Shown: positions 1 to 11,445, counted from the stretch's first letter. The stretch: DNA of 64,000 nucleotides from Catenaria anguillulae PL171 (GCA_002102555.1 MCFL01000003.1:310001-374000); one strand, 5' to 3'. Numbers and translations are program-made. Notes: generated by a model not told the origin, from the letters alone.

Positions 1-371
1 TCATGCCTGTTTGTAGCGTTTACGTTTTTCCCGCATAGGATTTAGCAGTGTGATTCGGGTGTACGGTTGGTAGTTGGTGTTGCATTTTTGGCGAGAGTTT
101 TGTGTGAATACCTGTTTATGCCCACCCTCCACTATCTCCCCACTCCAAATTCCCTTACAGTTTATCAACACGCAATACCAAACCAAGTCATAATTGAGCC
201 GTGTATGAACCAAAAACGGGTCAACTGCGCAACTACGTAACAATGGTACGTCAGGAGATGTGTGGAGTAGGGTGGTGGTAGGCAAACGGGCAAGCGGGAA
301 AAAAAAAATGCAGGAGAAAAAAATGTGTACAAGCAACCGAAATGAGGAAACCAAAAGGACGAAAAGTGAGC
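1..371. other. gene-free left edge
   Basis: This stretch follows the 3' end of the ABC transporter gene, which reads leftward. I see only short open frames of biased composition and no recognisable protein, tRNA or repeat. It probably contains the transporter 3' UTR and terminator region. Confidence 0.5.
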
Positions 372-2870
372 CTACTTTTGCGCGAGCCCAAGCTCAATAT
401 TGACCTCCTCCAACCTCCGCTTGTGCTTGGGCAGGTCACGAATCCGCTCCTCAATGGCATGAATCTCCTTCTCAAGCGACATCTCTTCCTCAACCGTCCC
501 AATCTGGGTCACCTCATACTCGCCGTCGTCGTGAATCTTGAGAATCAAATTGTGGTACTTTGCGAGTGCCGGACTGTGCGAAATGGTGATGATGGTGATG
601 CCCATGTCCTTTGCCCGCGAGTACATGAGCCCAGAGACATCTGCCGACACGGCCGACACGCACTCGTCGAGGACAGCCCACCGCGGTGCATGGTACAGAA
701 CGCGCGCAAAGTTCAACCGCTGCTTTTCACCACCCGAGCACACGTCCTTCCACTCCTTGACCGTGTCCCATCCGCCCTCGCGCGACGGCAGATACGCCAA
801 ATGAACCATCTCGAGCACGTGCATCAGGTCCTCATCCGTCTTGCCGGCGGCGCGCATTTGCGCAACCGAGTGTGGGTAAATCACTTGGTCGCGCAACGAG
901 CCGAGAACAAGGTATGGCCGCTGCGGCACGAAAAACATGTTTTCCAACGAGGGCCGGTGCACGTGGCCCTCAAACAGCGGCCAGAGGCCGCGCATGATGC
1001 GTGCAATCGACGTCTTGCCCTGGCCGTTGCCGCCTTGGATCATGAGGTGGTCGCCCTCGCGCAACTTGAGGTTGAGGTTGGACACGAGCACTTGGCCCGA
1101 CCCGCCGTTGGCATTCGGCACGACCACGTCGACGCCCTCGAGGATCAGCTGACTCGCGTCAGAGATCTCGGTGATTTGACCGCGAATGTTGCCGAGAGAG
1201 TGCTTGGCTGCCACGTCGCCGAGGAACTGGCCATCGTGCACAGCGTGCAGCGTGTTGAGCAGCGAGTAGACGCGCGACGTGAATCCGGCGAGTTCGGCCA
1301 TTTCCTTGTACGATTGCATGATGCGGCCGCCTGCATCGGCGAGTGATAGCAGCAAGCGCTTGTTGGTGATGAAGGCTTGCGTGTGGTTCTTGGCGGCCTT
1401 TGGGGTCGGGTCCACGGGTGTTGGGTCGGGCATGTTGCTGCTACCTTGCATGAGGGTCGCGTCTGACGAGGACGCTCCAGAAGTGGAGGTTGAGGTAGCA
1501 GCAGCAGCAGCTTCTTGAGCGCGGGCCTTGGACCCAGAGTATTGTGGGAGAAAGACGGGAACAGCGCAGACACCCAAGCCGACGGCCGACCACACATACT
1601 TGATGAGAAAGTCTAAAACACGAGCAAGTGAGGACGGGAAACAAGACGGCATGGGTTGCAAGGGGCATTTGACGCACCTTCAAACATATTGTAGCCGATT
1701 CGAGTCTTGTAAATGGAATTGATGTGCTTGACGAGGCGCTTGTACGATTCTTCGAGAATGCCCTTTTCGCGTGATTCGCCATTGTAAAAGCACACCTCTT
1801 CTCCGTTCATGGTCTTACATTGAACACCCAAGAGTGAGGACCATAGAATCGGCAGTGGTGACGCGAGACAACCGGGAAAAAAAAAAGACGCACCAGTCGT
1901 GTGTGTGCCGTGCGGAAGTTGCCCTCCAGCTTGGCCTCTTGTGCAGCCAACTTACCAAACGCTGGTGTCGCCGCACGCAGCAACCGGGCCGTGACCATGT
2001 AGTTGAGGAACAGACCACCCATGCCGGTCCAGCCAATGTACCGGGCAAGCTGGATATTGAAAATGACGATATCAATGACAGGCTTGCCCACGTTTGAGTA
2101 CAATGAGGCCACGGCATCGCAGAAACGAGCAATATCCGTGACAATGTACTGATCGGGCGATTCGATCCGGTTGTCGAGGGTGAGCAGGCGGTAAAAGCCT
2201 TGCTCCTTGTCGAGGTAGAGCGAGTTGACGTAGTGCATCATGCGAGTGCGGAAAGCAATGGCGAGTTTCTGTTTGGCAATGGGAAATGTCATTGCATGTG
2301 TGAGGTATTTGATGTGGTAGTGTCACTAGATAGAAAGCTTGTACGCACCGACTGAAGATACCGGATCATGGAATTTGTGTACGTGGCCGGCAGGGCAATG
2401 GCAAACCAGTACCCCAACCCGCGCAAAAACTCCTTCCCATTTGCGGCGACCAAATCGCGCACGATGCGGCCGTCAATGCGAGCCACCACCACCGACAGGT
2501 ACGTCCGAAGGAGCAAGAACAGCGTATGAAGGGCCAAGATCAAGATCTCCTTGGACTTGATGCCTGGAATGCAAATGCGCAAGATGGCTTTGAGCTGGCG
2601 GAAAAACTCCTTGTTGACGCCAACGCGCTGGTTGGTTGGGGGCAGTTGCGCAAAGAGTTGGCGGATTTCAAACTGCGCATCAGCGTCTGGTAAATCAGCG
2701 ACGGCCAGCGCTTCGTCTTCGGGTGCTTTTGCTGCGCGGCGTTGGCGTCGACGATGGGCCATGCGAATGCTGGCGACGAGGGCAGAGGTGAAGGCAACGG
2801 CGGCGGCGCCGCGCACAGCCCGGTGCGACGCCGGGCCAGTGCCAAGGAGGACGGTGGCCGGCGAGGACAT
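372..2870 (-). CDS. peroxisomal ABC half-transporter, ABCD family
   Basis: Half-size ABC transporter of the ABCD (PXA1/PXA2, ALDP, PMP70) family, which moves fatty acyl-CoA into peroxisomes. Four exons on the minus strand: 2870-2349, 2268-1894, 1813-1678 and 1612-372. All introns are GT-AG and they join to 757 aa in one frame. The N-terminal exon holds membrane segments and the YLSVVVARIDGRIVRDLV stretch typical of the ABCD transmembrane domain, followed by LDNRIESPDQ. The C-terminal exon holds the nucleotide-binding domain: Walker A GGNGQGKTS, the signature CSGGEKQRLNFARV, and Walker B with LDECVSAVS. YLVLGSLRDQVIYP is also family-typical. The C-terminus is a charged helix. Family assignment is firm; which paralogue (PXA1-like or PXA2-like) cannot be told from sequence inspection. 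Confidence 0.92.
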
Positions 2871-3345
2871 GAGCTGAGTTGATAATGAGGTACTGAGGCT
2901 CGGCTTGTCGGCTGGGCTTGGCAGGGTGGGTGTCTGACGATCTGGGAAGCGATCAATGACGTCGAGGGGCGGTGGGACGGAGTTGGCAGACGGTCAGGTA
3001 ACGAGGTGACGGCATTCAATACGGATACATGAGCTTCATGGGCTTCATTGACGGCAAGAGAAGATCCGTGGGAGGGAATCGGATGAGCATTGAGCTGGGA
3101 ACTGGAAGGCGGCCGCCGTTTGGATCGAACCTTGATGTTCGATTTCATTTTTCAAATCGTGATTCTACAACGAACGCCGTTGCATCACTCACACGCCCCA
3201 TCATGCACCATGCACCATGCACTGCTCGAGTCCATGACCCACTCACAGCCCACTGGCAGTAGAGAAACACGAGTACAGATTGAGTTCAATAATGGTATTT
3301 ATGTACATTGATTCACACAGCCCGACGGCGGCCGTGGCAACCAGT
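2871..3345. other. intergenic between ABCD and UTP23
   Basis: About 475 nt upstream of the ABCD start and downstream of UTP23. It should hold the ABCD promoter. No convincing coding frame, RNA gene or repeat is visible. Confidence 0.4.
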
Positions 3346-4212
3346 TCAATCGCTCTCATCTCCTGCTGGCGCAGTACCACCGACAGTAGCCGCCACGGCC
3401 ATCAACTTGCGCTTCTTGGTCGCCCGCTTCCGCTTCTTGCCACCCTTCTTGTCTGCCTCCCCACTTCCCAATTCCTCCGCTGTGTCCTCAACCTCATCCA
3501 GCTTGCGCTTGACCTTCTTGGCTGGTGCCTCCTTCTCCTTCTTGGGCTTCTTGACCGCCAACGGATTTGGGCCCTTGACCTTCTTCCGCTTGGGCATGGC
3601 CCCAGCTCCACCAAGGCCAGTATCCTCCACGCCCGCTGCGGCTGCCGGCGTCTCATTCACATTGGCCATCTCACGCACAACCGCCTCAATCATCTTCTTC
3701 TCCACAGCCGACGCTTGCGTCTTTGCCCGCTCCGTATCCTGGACATGCTGCAGCGTTTCCTGCGAATGCGGCTCGAGCACTACAACCGACCCTGACAAGT
3801 ACACGAGCGGCGTGCCCGGCACGGCACGCATGTGTGTGCGCAAAGCCTTGTCCTGCGTGGCAATCATAAGATGATGCTCGTTGGTCTCGCCAATCAGATC
3901 CTTGAGGCAATCTGACGCCTTGGTGCCAAATCTGTGTCCGCACCGCCGCTGCTCAAATTGTTTGCACGCAGCAGCGGCCGCAGCATACTCCTTGCCCATG
4001 GAGCGCAGCTCGTGTGCCACGCAGGGAGTGGAGAACAGTTTGACTTGAGCGGCGAGCGTCGAAGGAATAAGTGACCGCAAGTCGAGGCGGTAGCGCAAGG
4101 CAACATTGACAAAGGTGCCGTCCATGACGAGCTGGTACGGCTCGCGGAAGTTGTACGACGAGCAGTACAGCTGCATGAGCTTGCGGCACGTCTTTTGGCG
4201 TTTGACTTTCAT
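3346..4212 (-). CDS. UTP23: rRNA-processing protein UTP23
   Basis: Small-subunit processome factor of the UTP23/Fcf1 family, needed for early cleavages of pre-rRNA and for release of the snR30 snoRNA. Single exon, 288 aa. I chose the internal ATG at 4212 because the family begins with a KVKRQK-type basic start, which the sequence shows immediately after it. A degenerate PIN domain follows, with YQLVMDGTFVNVALRYR and ATQDKALRTHMRAVPG. The conserved Cys/His cluster (FSTPCVAHEL, CKQFEQRRCGHRFGTKASDC) matches the UTP23 zinc-binding region. The C-terminal third is Lys/Glu-rich low complexity, consistent with nucleolar targeting. Confidence 0.93.
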   Translation of the reverse strand: MKVKRQKTCRKLMQLYCSSYNFREPYQLVMDGTFVNVALRYRLDLRSLIPSTLAAQVKLFSTPCVAHELRSMGKEYAAAAAACKQFEQRRCGHRFGTKASDCLKDLIGETNEHHLMIATQDKALRTHMRAVPGTPLVYLSGSVVVLEPHSQETLQHVQDTERAKTQASAVEKKMIEAVVREMANVNETPAAAAGVEDTGLGGAGAMPKRKKVKGPNPLAVKKPKKEKEAPAKKVKRKLDEVEDTAEELGSGEADKKGGKKRKRATKKRKLMAVAATVGGTAPAGDESD

Positions 4213-4669
4213 GGTGGATTGCTTTATGTGGTTTTGTCCAGTATTTTGTTGAGGAGCAGTTGTGCTGTGTGGCGTTGGATTCAGGATGGCAATCAATTGC
4301 AATGCATACATTGCGTTCACGGCGGTTGTGGTGGTGACCATCGAGAACTGTCCGCGTTGCTACTCATGTGATTTCGCGTGAACAGTTTCCCAGCATTGCA
4401 TGCACGACATGAATTGGCTGGTCTGACGTCGTCACAATCTGCTCGCTGCGCTCGCATGGACGAAAACCAGTGCTGAGGGGAGCTCTCCCTTGGCCAAGGG
4501 AGGTTTTATGGGCTCGAGCAGAGGAAAATTGAACCAAAAAGGAGCAAGGGAAAGACGCATCACATCACCAACAATCTGGGAAACCCGAATCCAAGCGAAG
4601 GCCACAAGTGCCATGTATCAGAAGCAACTGTGCACTAACAAAAAACGACAATAACTCGACGCAATGCCT
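4213..4669. other. intergenic upstream of UTP23
   Basis: Likely contains the UTP23 promoter and the 3' UTR of the OB-fold gene to its right. No gene is recognisable. Confidence 0.4.
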
Positions 4670-7625
4670 TCACGCCGACGCCGATGCACCAGCACCAGAG
4701 CGGGCCGAATCGTCGTCGTTGGACCTGGCCTTGGCGGCAGGCGTGAAAGCCGACAAGTCCTCACTCGCGCGCCGCTTGTTGGACATTGTTTCGGCCTTCA
4801 TGATGCGCACAATGTCAGTGACACGGACACCACAACCTGTGGCCACACCCTTGGAGAACGTCGGGCCAGTCATGCGGCCATGCACCTCAACAAGATCACC
4901 TTGGGCCATTTGCGAGAAGCACAAGTCCCAAATGCGGCGGTCCACAATGCAAATCCACCACCAAGACGGCTCGGTGTACGGCGGAGGCGGCTCGTACGCA
5001 CGAGGGATATTTTTGGGGCGGTTGTAAGTGGTTGAGAGGCCGAACTTGACCCAAGCGGACGAATCCTCGTCCTGAGACGGTAATCAACATGGAAATCAGC
5101 ATAATGCAGCAAGGATCACAAGGAAACGGAATCGCATACCAAGGAGCCAGGGGTGCCGGGTGCGCTCTGCATCACTCACAACCGAAAGAACTGGCTGGAG
5201 GAACGACAGCCCGCGATTGACAATGGCGGCCACCACCTGCAAGCCAGCCATGAAATCATCTGGTGGAGACGGGTCTTGGTCAATCCACCGGCTCAAACAC
5301 TGCCGCGCATGTTGAAAATCAATGGCAAGCGATCCGAGGTCGTGCGAGTTGATGACTTGGAGCGCGACTTGCCGACGAGCGTACTCGTCTCGGTACTTGG
5401 CCATGACTTCATACACGCCAAACATGACCTGAGGTTGCTTGTACACCCAGCGAAAGTGAATCGGATCTGGGAGGCCAGCCGCAACAAACACTGCTTGGTC
5501 CGCTTTTGCGCGCATGGTGTCGCGCAGGACAACGGCGTCATCTCGCCACCGTCCCAGTGCCATGATGTCGCGGTCCGTGAGCCCGCCGCGGGACGACCTC
5601 GTTCGCTTGAGCTTCATGGTCTCGTTCTTCATCAAGCGAATGATGTCTGGCGCACGGATATCCATGCCAGTTGCAATGCCAGTCTTAGTGTCGCCGCTGA
5701 ACGAAGGTGCAGTCACACGGCCATGCAGCTCGACCAGATCGCCCTTGCACACCTCGCCGATGGAGGCGGTCCATGATAAAGTTCCAACACCACGTAGCCT
5801 TCTCGCGCTTGTATCCGTTGGGTCCCTGGGGCTGGTAGGCATCAGGCAAGTTCTTCGGCGCGCTGTAGGTCTGGGAGATGCCAACCTTGACGAATTCGGC
5901 CTCGCCATTCTGTTGCACATGGAAATCAGCTCAGTTCGCATCACAAGTTCGAATCGATCGGTCAGCGCGCAAAGAAGGAACGTACGGAAGCACGAACTTG
6001 TGGACGAATGGCTTTGTCGTCGACCGGATCATGTTTTCGACATGGAGCGCCAAGGCGACCCACTGTAGACCGGGCAGTGATGGACAGGGGTCATTGTGAG
6101 TGAGCCGGGCGAAGGGAGATGGAACAGCACGAACTTGCAGGTAGAAACAACGCACGGTCGTCTTCTTGATGGTTGCCACTTCCACGCCTTGGGCCCGCAA
6201 CTTTGTCACGAGCAGTCCACAATATACCGACTTGACCTTGTCGATTGAGCTCGAGTCGGTCGGGAATGCCACCTTGAAGAGTGCAACAAACCGGGCGACG
6301 AGTGGGACGTGGTCGTAGCTGAACAGGTCGCATCCCACAAAGTCGGCGACTGCATCCATGAAGGAGCATGGCCAACGTTCTCGCCAGTTTGGCCTGGATT
6401 CTTGATCCAACGTGAGGATGCGCAAGGTGATACGCAACGCCCATGCGCACGAGTAGCTCGAACCCGTCAACATTTGTTTTGAATGTACCATCGAAAAAAA
6501 GCTCCAAGACAACCATGGGGTGCTTCTTGGGTTTGCGCATCGAGCAAACGCACGCCATCCTAAATGAAACGCGCGCGGAACCGCACAAGGACACAGGCAA
6601 CTTGGTTGAGGTGCATCTTCTTCTTGGGGTTTTGGTACATCTCATAAAAGTTGTGAATGAACTGAGCAAGTTGATAGACAGAAACGTTAGTTGATGACGG
6701 ACCAAGGGAGGCGTCCAATATGCAGGATTGCAACGGACATGTTCATTGTTTGCCGTCCTTAAGTTGGCAAGGCACTTGAGCGGCGCATGCAGGAGGCAGA
6801 GCTGCTCGGGCTCGCCGCCACAGCTCGCGTTGTCGACAACGCCCTCGGGAGGGTTGGTGGCGACCTGGGTCAAGTCGAGCGCTCGGGGAAGCGACGGCGC
6901 AGGCGCGAAGCGGGTGGTGTGGGCCAAGTGTAGCTTGAGGGTGAAGATGTTGCCATTGTAGGCCTTGTCGAAGAAGGAATCAATGATCGTGCCGGAATGC
7001 TGGAGCGGTGTGCGTCGCATTGGTAAACGTGGTGCTCAAAAAGGAGCACGAACTTGCGCAGGTCGATGGCAGAGTTGGTAATGGAGTCCAGATGGATTTT
7101 GTGCGTCGGAGTAAGTAGTTGCATCCTTTGCTCAATGCAAAATGCAAGACGGGAGTTGAATCCATGACGAGATGCTGGACCTTGTGCGCGGAACCGCACA
7201 GGATGGTCAACTTGTTTGAGGTGTATCTTTTTCTTGGGGTTTTGGTATACATGTCATAATGGTCGTAAAGGAGCTGAGCGAGTTGACAGAGACGGAAACA
7301 TGAGAGTTGGTTAGTGTCTGATCAAGTGCGGCGCCCGACACACACGATTGTAACGGACGTCTTCGTTGCTGGCGGCCGTGAAACTGGCCAGACACTTGAG
7401 TGGCGCACGAAGGAGGCAGAGACGCTTTGCTTCGCTGACATAGCTGGGATTGTTGACCAAGCCCTTGGGTGGGGCAGCGGCGAGTTGCTGGGAGACAGTG
7501 GAAAAGGCCAAACACGCACCCTTTTCTGATCGGCCGAACTCTCCAAGCACCCTCCGATCCTCCTCGCCAATGACCTCAGGTCGCAAAACGATATGGCACC
7601 AGTCTTGCTTCAAGTTCCCATCCAT
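4670..7625 (-). CDS. unassigned protein with two SSB-like OB-fold units
   Basis: I do not recognise this gene as a named protein. Its 3' half has two homologous OB-fold units resembling the bacterial/mitochondrial SSB fold. Unit 1 (about 5920-5610) reads VKVGISQTYSAPKNLPDAY, then a Trp-rich strand, then KGDLVELHGRVTAPSF. Unit 2 (about 5095-4790) reads VKFGLSTTYNRPKNIPRAY, then a Trp-rich strand, then QGDLVEVHGRMTGPTF. A helical segment containing FGVYEVMAKYRDEYARR separates them. A GTGAGT donor near 5180 joins in phase to the acceptor before unit 2. The upstream part (6080-7625) is a series of short exons with a partly duplicated module (separate entry). The frame slips by one base inside unit 1 near 5770 and again near 7010 and 7250. 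The exact exon structure and start (ATG at 7625 chosen) are therefore uncertain. DNA binding is inferred only from fold resemblance. Confidence 0.5.
6573..7500 (-). repeat. degenerate tandem duplication of a coding module
   Basis: Two diverged copies of the same module lie about 610 nt apart. Both contain the 15-mer GCGCGGAACCGCACA (plus strand 6573-6587 and 7186-7200) and TTCTTGGGGTTTTGGTA (6621-6637 and 7231-7247). Encoded peptides match on the minus strand: LCLLHAPLKCLANLRTANNE in the left copy and LCLLRAPLKCLASFTAASNE in the right copy, each followed by a YQNPKKK-like segment. The right copy has a good intron (donor GTGTGT, branch-like CACTAAC, acceptor GCTCAG). The left copy has lost the equivalent donor. 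The right copy also carries a 2-nt insertion relative to the left. Confidence 0.7.
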
Positions 7626-8185
7626 CGCGGCCTCCAAACTATCCCTCGCGCACAACAGCACTGAAGGAGATGTGGGATCATGTATTTTTTTGTTTGGAGG
7701 GAAGGCAGTACAGGGCACAGGTGGATAAATCGAAAAGTCCAACCGTCATTGTTGGAGCACAAATGGCAATTGAACATGGAGCTGAAGAGATGAAATGAAC
7801 AACAAGTCGAGGACAATCTTGAGATGTAAGGGAAAACGAGTAGGAAAAGATGAGAAGGAGACGAACGGGCAACAAAAGAAGAACGATCAGTGCGAGAGGG
7901 GTGAAAATGAGATGGAAACGTGGGATCGGGAGGTGTTAAAAATTGTGAGACATCCATGTCGACAACAACACAAGACAATGAAGAGTGTGATCTATCCGCA
8001 AGAGTGGGCGGCAACCAGTGCTGACCCAAAGTGGGGAAAAAAGTCAAAACGACGGATGACCAGAGGAAATGTAAAGGCGAGTGAACCATTATGCGCGCGC
8101 CGAACACCAGCGTGGAGCTTGTGAATCTACTTGATTGAGAACCGAGACCATAATGTCTCACCCGACCTTGGACCACGTGCACGCC
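7626..8185. other. intergenic, OB-fold gene upstream region
   Basis: A-rich on the plus strand from about 7790 to 8050. Open frames here are low in complexity. It probably contains the 3' UTR of the secreted protein gene and the promoter of the OB-fold gene. No RNA gene or repeat seen. Confidence 0.35.
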
Positions 8186-9123
8186 TTAGGCGAGTCCAAA
8201 GAACATGGTCCCATCGGCCGCCGTTTTGCACACGGTCCCTGCGGGCACGCTGAGCGTCACAAACCGTTGAGCAGGGTCGCATTGCTCAAACGACTTGGGG
8301 CCAGCACACCTCATGTCGCCAAGCGTGCACTTGCCAGAGCCAGCTCCCGGTTGCAGTGGCGCGGCCGGTGGTGTCGTGGGAGTAGCAGCCGGAGGAGTCG
8401 ACGTGGGGCGCGCTGGAGGAGCAGGCGCATCGTCTTGACGGCGTCCACCACCGCCCTGAGTCCGGGTCGGCACGGGGCACACTTGTAGGCGTGGGAATGG
8501 TCGGAGGCGTGGGTGATCCACCGCACCGTTGCCGCCCGCGACTCTGACATCCAAACAAGAATCGTAATCCTCAGGGAACGCTGCGCCCAAGTGCGTCGCG
8601 ACGACCTTGACCTTGATGACGCAGTTTGTGCACGTGGCTGTAGCGGGGATCTGCACATCCATGGCGTCTTGGCGGTTGACACAGTCGGGCTGAGACCCGA
8701 GACTTGTGGTTGCACCCGTGTCGCGGTTGATGAGCGTTGCCTGGCACAGGCCAACGTGACGAGCGCCGTTGCCAATCTCGAAAGGCAGGCGGACCGAGGT
8801 CCCGGCTTGGATCGTGCGCGGCGACGAGCTGGGTGGGAATTGCAGACAGTCGAGGACAGGCCGGAGGACCCGCCGCCAGCGATGGGCCAAAAGCGCCTGT
8901 CAAGAAGGAACACAAAGGCAAAAGATCGAGCGGCGTGAGAAGCGTGATTCGAGTCATGAGCGGGTGCAAACAAAATCATGGAAAGGCAAACTTACCGGTT
9001 GTCGCTTGGGAATGCAATGCCTTCGCGGCTCCCAGTCAATGTGAAATGGGCAGAGACGGGCAGCACCGCGGCCGTGAGGGCAAGGACGAACGTCAAGGTG
9101 GCGACGAGAGACGAGCAAGTCAT
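8186..9123 (-). CDS. secreted N-terminal-His protein with CBM19-like module
   Basis: Two exons, 9123-8996 and 8828-8186, join in frame to 256 aa if the acceptor at 8829-8830 is used; the nearer acceptor at about 8900 breaks the frame. A clear signal peptide (hydrophobic core TLTFVLALTAAVLP) ends at VSA, so the predicted mature protein starts HFTLTGSREG. N-terminal His-Phe, a later GARHVGLCQATL His, and YDSCLDVRV near the domain end resemble the copper-binding histidine, central histidine and Asp pattern of X325/Bim1-like and LPMO-related proteins. Other paired Cys are at QPDC and CTNC. A Pro/Thr linker follows. The C-terminal CTLGDMRC...FEQCDPAQ...PAGTVC pattern resembles a CBM19 chitin-binding module. 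Secretion is well supported. Copper binding and polysaccharide binding are inferences from motif positions. The segment joining domain and linker (about 8520-8450) could hide another small intron. Confidence 0.6.
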
Positions 9124-10120
9124 GTTGTTGACTGACTGAAGATGATGTTGTCGAATGGATCACAGATCACGGAGCACGCAGTGCGGACGAGAATCAAATG
9201 GAAAAAAGAACGGAAGGAAGCCTTAGGCAGGGAAGAATCGACCAGACAGGAACAGACACGCAGTGCCGGACTGTTTGGGATGAATCAAAGGGAGAGGGCA
9301 GGACGAGTCAACGTGGGAATGCCTTGAAGAGTGCGAGACGCAGATGCAGCCGGGGCGAGAAGGGCTTGCTCAGGAAGGGGAACGGTGGGTCTATATGCTT
9401 TGGTCGGGGTTGCATGTCTGGGACTCGGCGAGCTTGGGAAAGCTCGGGAAATGAAATGTTAATCTATCTTGATCCGCCGACAAGCACCACAACAATATTG
9501 CATGCGCCCTGCCAGACAGACAAGCTGCTTGTCATTTCCGAGATGAGCTCACGTGCGCGGTTGCCGCCCGCTCGCTCCTTCCACTGCGGCCCCAGTCGGT
9601 CGCCCTAGTAGAAGCAGCGAGATGATCTGCCATGCGCGCGATGAGTGACTGATCGCACTTGCTTGTTTCTGAGCGACACCCTTCGGTATGTACAGCGAGA
9701 CTGTCACTGGCTCACTGCAGTGAATAGCTGTCGATGCATGCGACCTCTGCCTGGCGGGGGGTGGCACAGACGGAGGGGAACGATGAACCATTGGCCGTTG
9801 CCCAGTCTCACGCGGATGCTTCTTGAGTTGAACGCGTCAAGGAACGGCAAGACAGATACGCATCACGTGAGCTCGTGCGAGGCACAATGCAGATGGAGAC
9901 AACAGCACGCGCTCACGTCAGCTGCAGGTGCACGTTTGAGTCATCCATCCGGCCTCATTTTCGCAGACTTGCCACGGCCATGCAACCGTAAACATCAAAA
10001 GCACAAGCACTTCCACCTCGCCCGAGCAATTGTCATTTCCACTTGCTCATCCCACTCCAGCAACACAGTCACAGTCGCGACAACCCGCACGACATCGAAA
10101 TCGTAATCGCAAAATCAACC
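9124..10120. other. divergent promoter region, secreted protein / REI1
   Basis: Nearly 1 kb between two divergently transcribed genes, so both promoters should lie here. A TATA-like TCTATATGC occurs near 9390. No coding frame with recognisable similarity, tRNA or repeat is visible. Confidence 0.4.
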
Positions 10121-11445
10121 ATGGCGTCCGCCGCTCCCTCTGGCTACTCTTTCACCTGCATGTCGTGCCATGTGGCCTTCTCGACGCCGACCAGCAGCGC
10201 AACCACTACCGTACCGACTGGCACAGGTACAACCTGAAGCGCAAGGTTGCTGAGCTTGCGCCCGTGACGGCCGAGGAGTTTGCGCAGCGTGTGCTGTCGC
10301 GCCAGGCCGCCGACCGGTCCCAAGCCGAAGATGCCCAGCTCGGATTCACTTGCAACTTGTGCAACAAGACTTACGCCAACGAAAACGGGTACCGCAACCA
10401 CATTGCGTCCAAGAAGCACAAGGAGCGCGCTGCCGCCGCCGACATTGATACCGAGCAGTACCCGACGGCGCTGTTGACGAGGCAGCCCAAGAAAGGCGGC
10501 AAGGCGGTGCCCGAGGTGTCGCCTGCGACGGTCGAGTCGCCCGTGTCGGCTGGTAATGCAGGGCAGCCGGCGCGCAGAATGAGCTCGAGCAGGAGCAGGC
10601 CGATGTGGAGGCGATGATTGAGAAGAAGTTGGCCGAGGCGGTCAAGTTGGAGCTCAACGATTGCTTGTTCTGCCCCCTCAAGTTGCCGACCATGGAAGAG
10701 TATGTTTTGGGTCTTCGATTGCGTCTCCACAAACGATCCCATTTCACTTTTGCTGACTTGCTCTACGTTGTCCATTGTCCACTGTCTATGTGCTAGTGCC
10801 CTCGACCATATGGCCACCCACCACTCCTTCTTCATTCCCGACATTGACTACCTCGTCGACCTCCCCGGCCTGCTCACCTACCTTGGCGAAAAGGTGTCTG
10901 TGGGCAACGCGTGCCTGTGGTGCTACTCGCCCTACCGCACTGGCCATACGGAAAAGACGGCCAAAGGCTTGTTCAAATCGCTGACGGACGTGCGCAAGCA
11001 CATGTGCGACAAGGGCCACTGCAAGATCTTGTACGAGGACGGCGCCGACATTGAGATTGCCGACTACTACGACTTCTCGTCCACGTGGGAGGGTGTTGAC
11101 GACGTGGGTGCCGATGGCGACGCCGACGCCTCGGTGGCGGCTGGCGCAATGACGGTGGATGCAGAGAGCTCGCAGTTGATTTTGCCATCGGGCAAGGCTC
11201 TTGGACACCGCGAGCTGCGCGTGTATTACAAGCAAAACGTGCGCAAACCGAGCGCGGCCGATGCACAGGCCATTGTCCACGTTTCGGATCGGTACAAGAG
11301 TTTGGGCGCATATGCCGAGGAGGTGCAAAAGATGGAGTTGCGTGTGACCAAGGATCTCGAGCGGAGGAAGCAGTACTATCAAATGGGTCTGGGCATGCGG
11401 CACAACAAGCTGCAGAAGCATTTCCGCGAGCAGGTCCTGTACTAA
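10121..11445 (+). CDS. REI1: cytoplasmic 60S biogenesis factor REI1/ZNF622
   Basis: C2H2 zinc-finger factor that acts on cytoplasmic pre-60S subunits and recycles Arx1. Finger 1 is YSFTCMSCHVAFS followed by HYRTDWHRYNLKRKVAEL, the hallmark of the family. Finger 2 is FTCNLCNKTY with HIASKKH. Finger 3 is CLFCPLK with HMATHHSFFIPDIDYLVDLP. Finger 4 is CLWCYS with VRKHMCDKGHCK. The tail RKQYYQMGLGMRHNKLQKHF is conserved. One intron (10700-10796, donor GTATGT) joins TME to DALDHM in phase. Two single-base frame breaks interrupt the gene, one inside finger 1 (about 10180) and one in the linker (about 10550). The protein signal on both sides is excellent, so these look like sequence errors, though recent inactivation is not excluded. 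Confidence 0.88.

Noticed and set aside
342-1346. 334-codon plus-strand open frame at the left edge
   Set aside because: Antisense to the ABCD nucleotide-binding exon; composition is that of a shadow frame.
7610-8182. 190-codon minus-strand open frame
   Set aside because: Ser/Phe/Cys-rich low-complexity reading of what is more likely untranslated sequence between two minus-strand genes.
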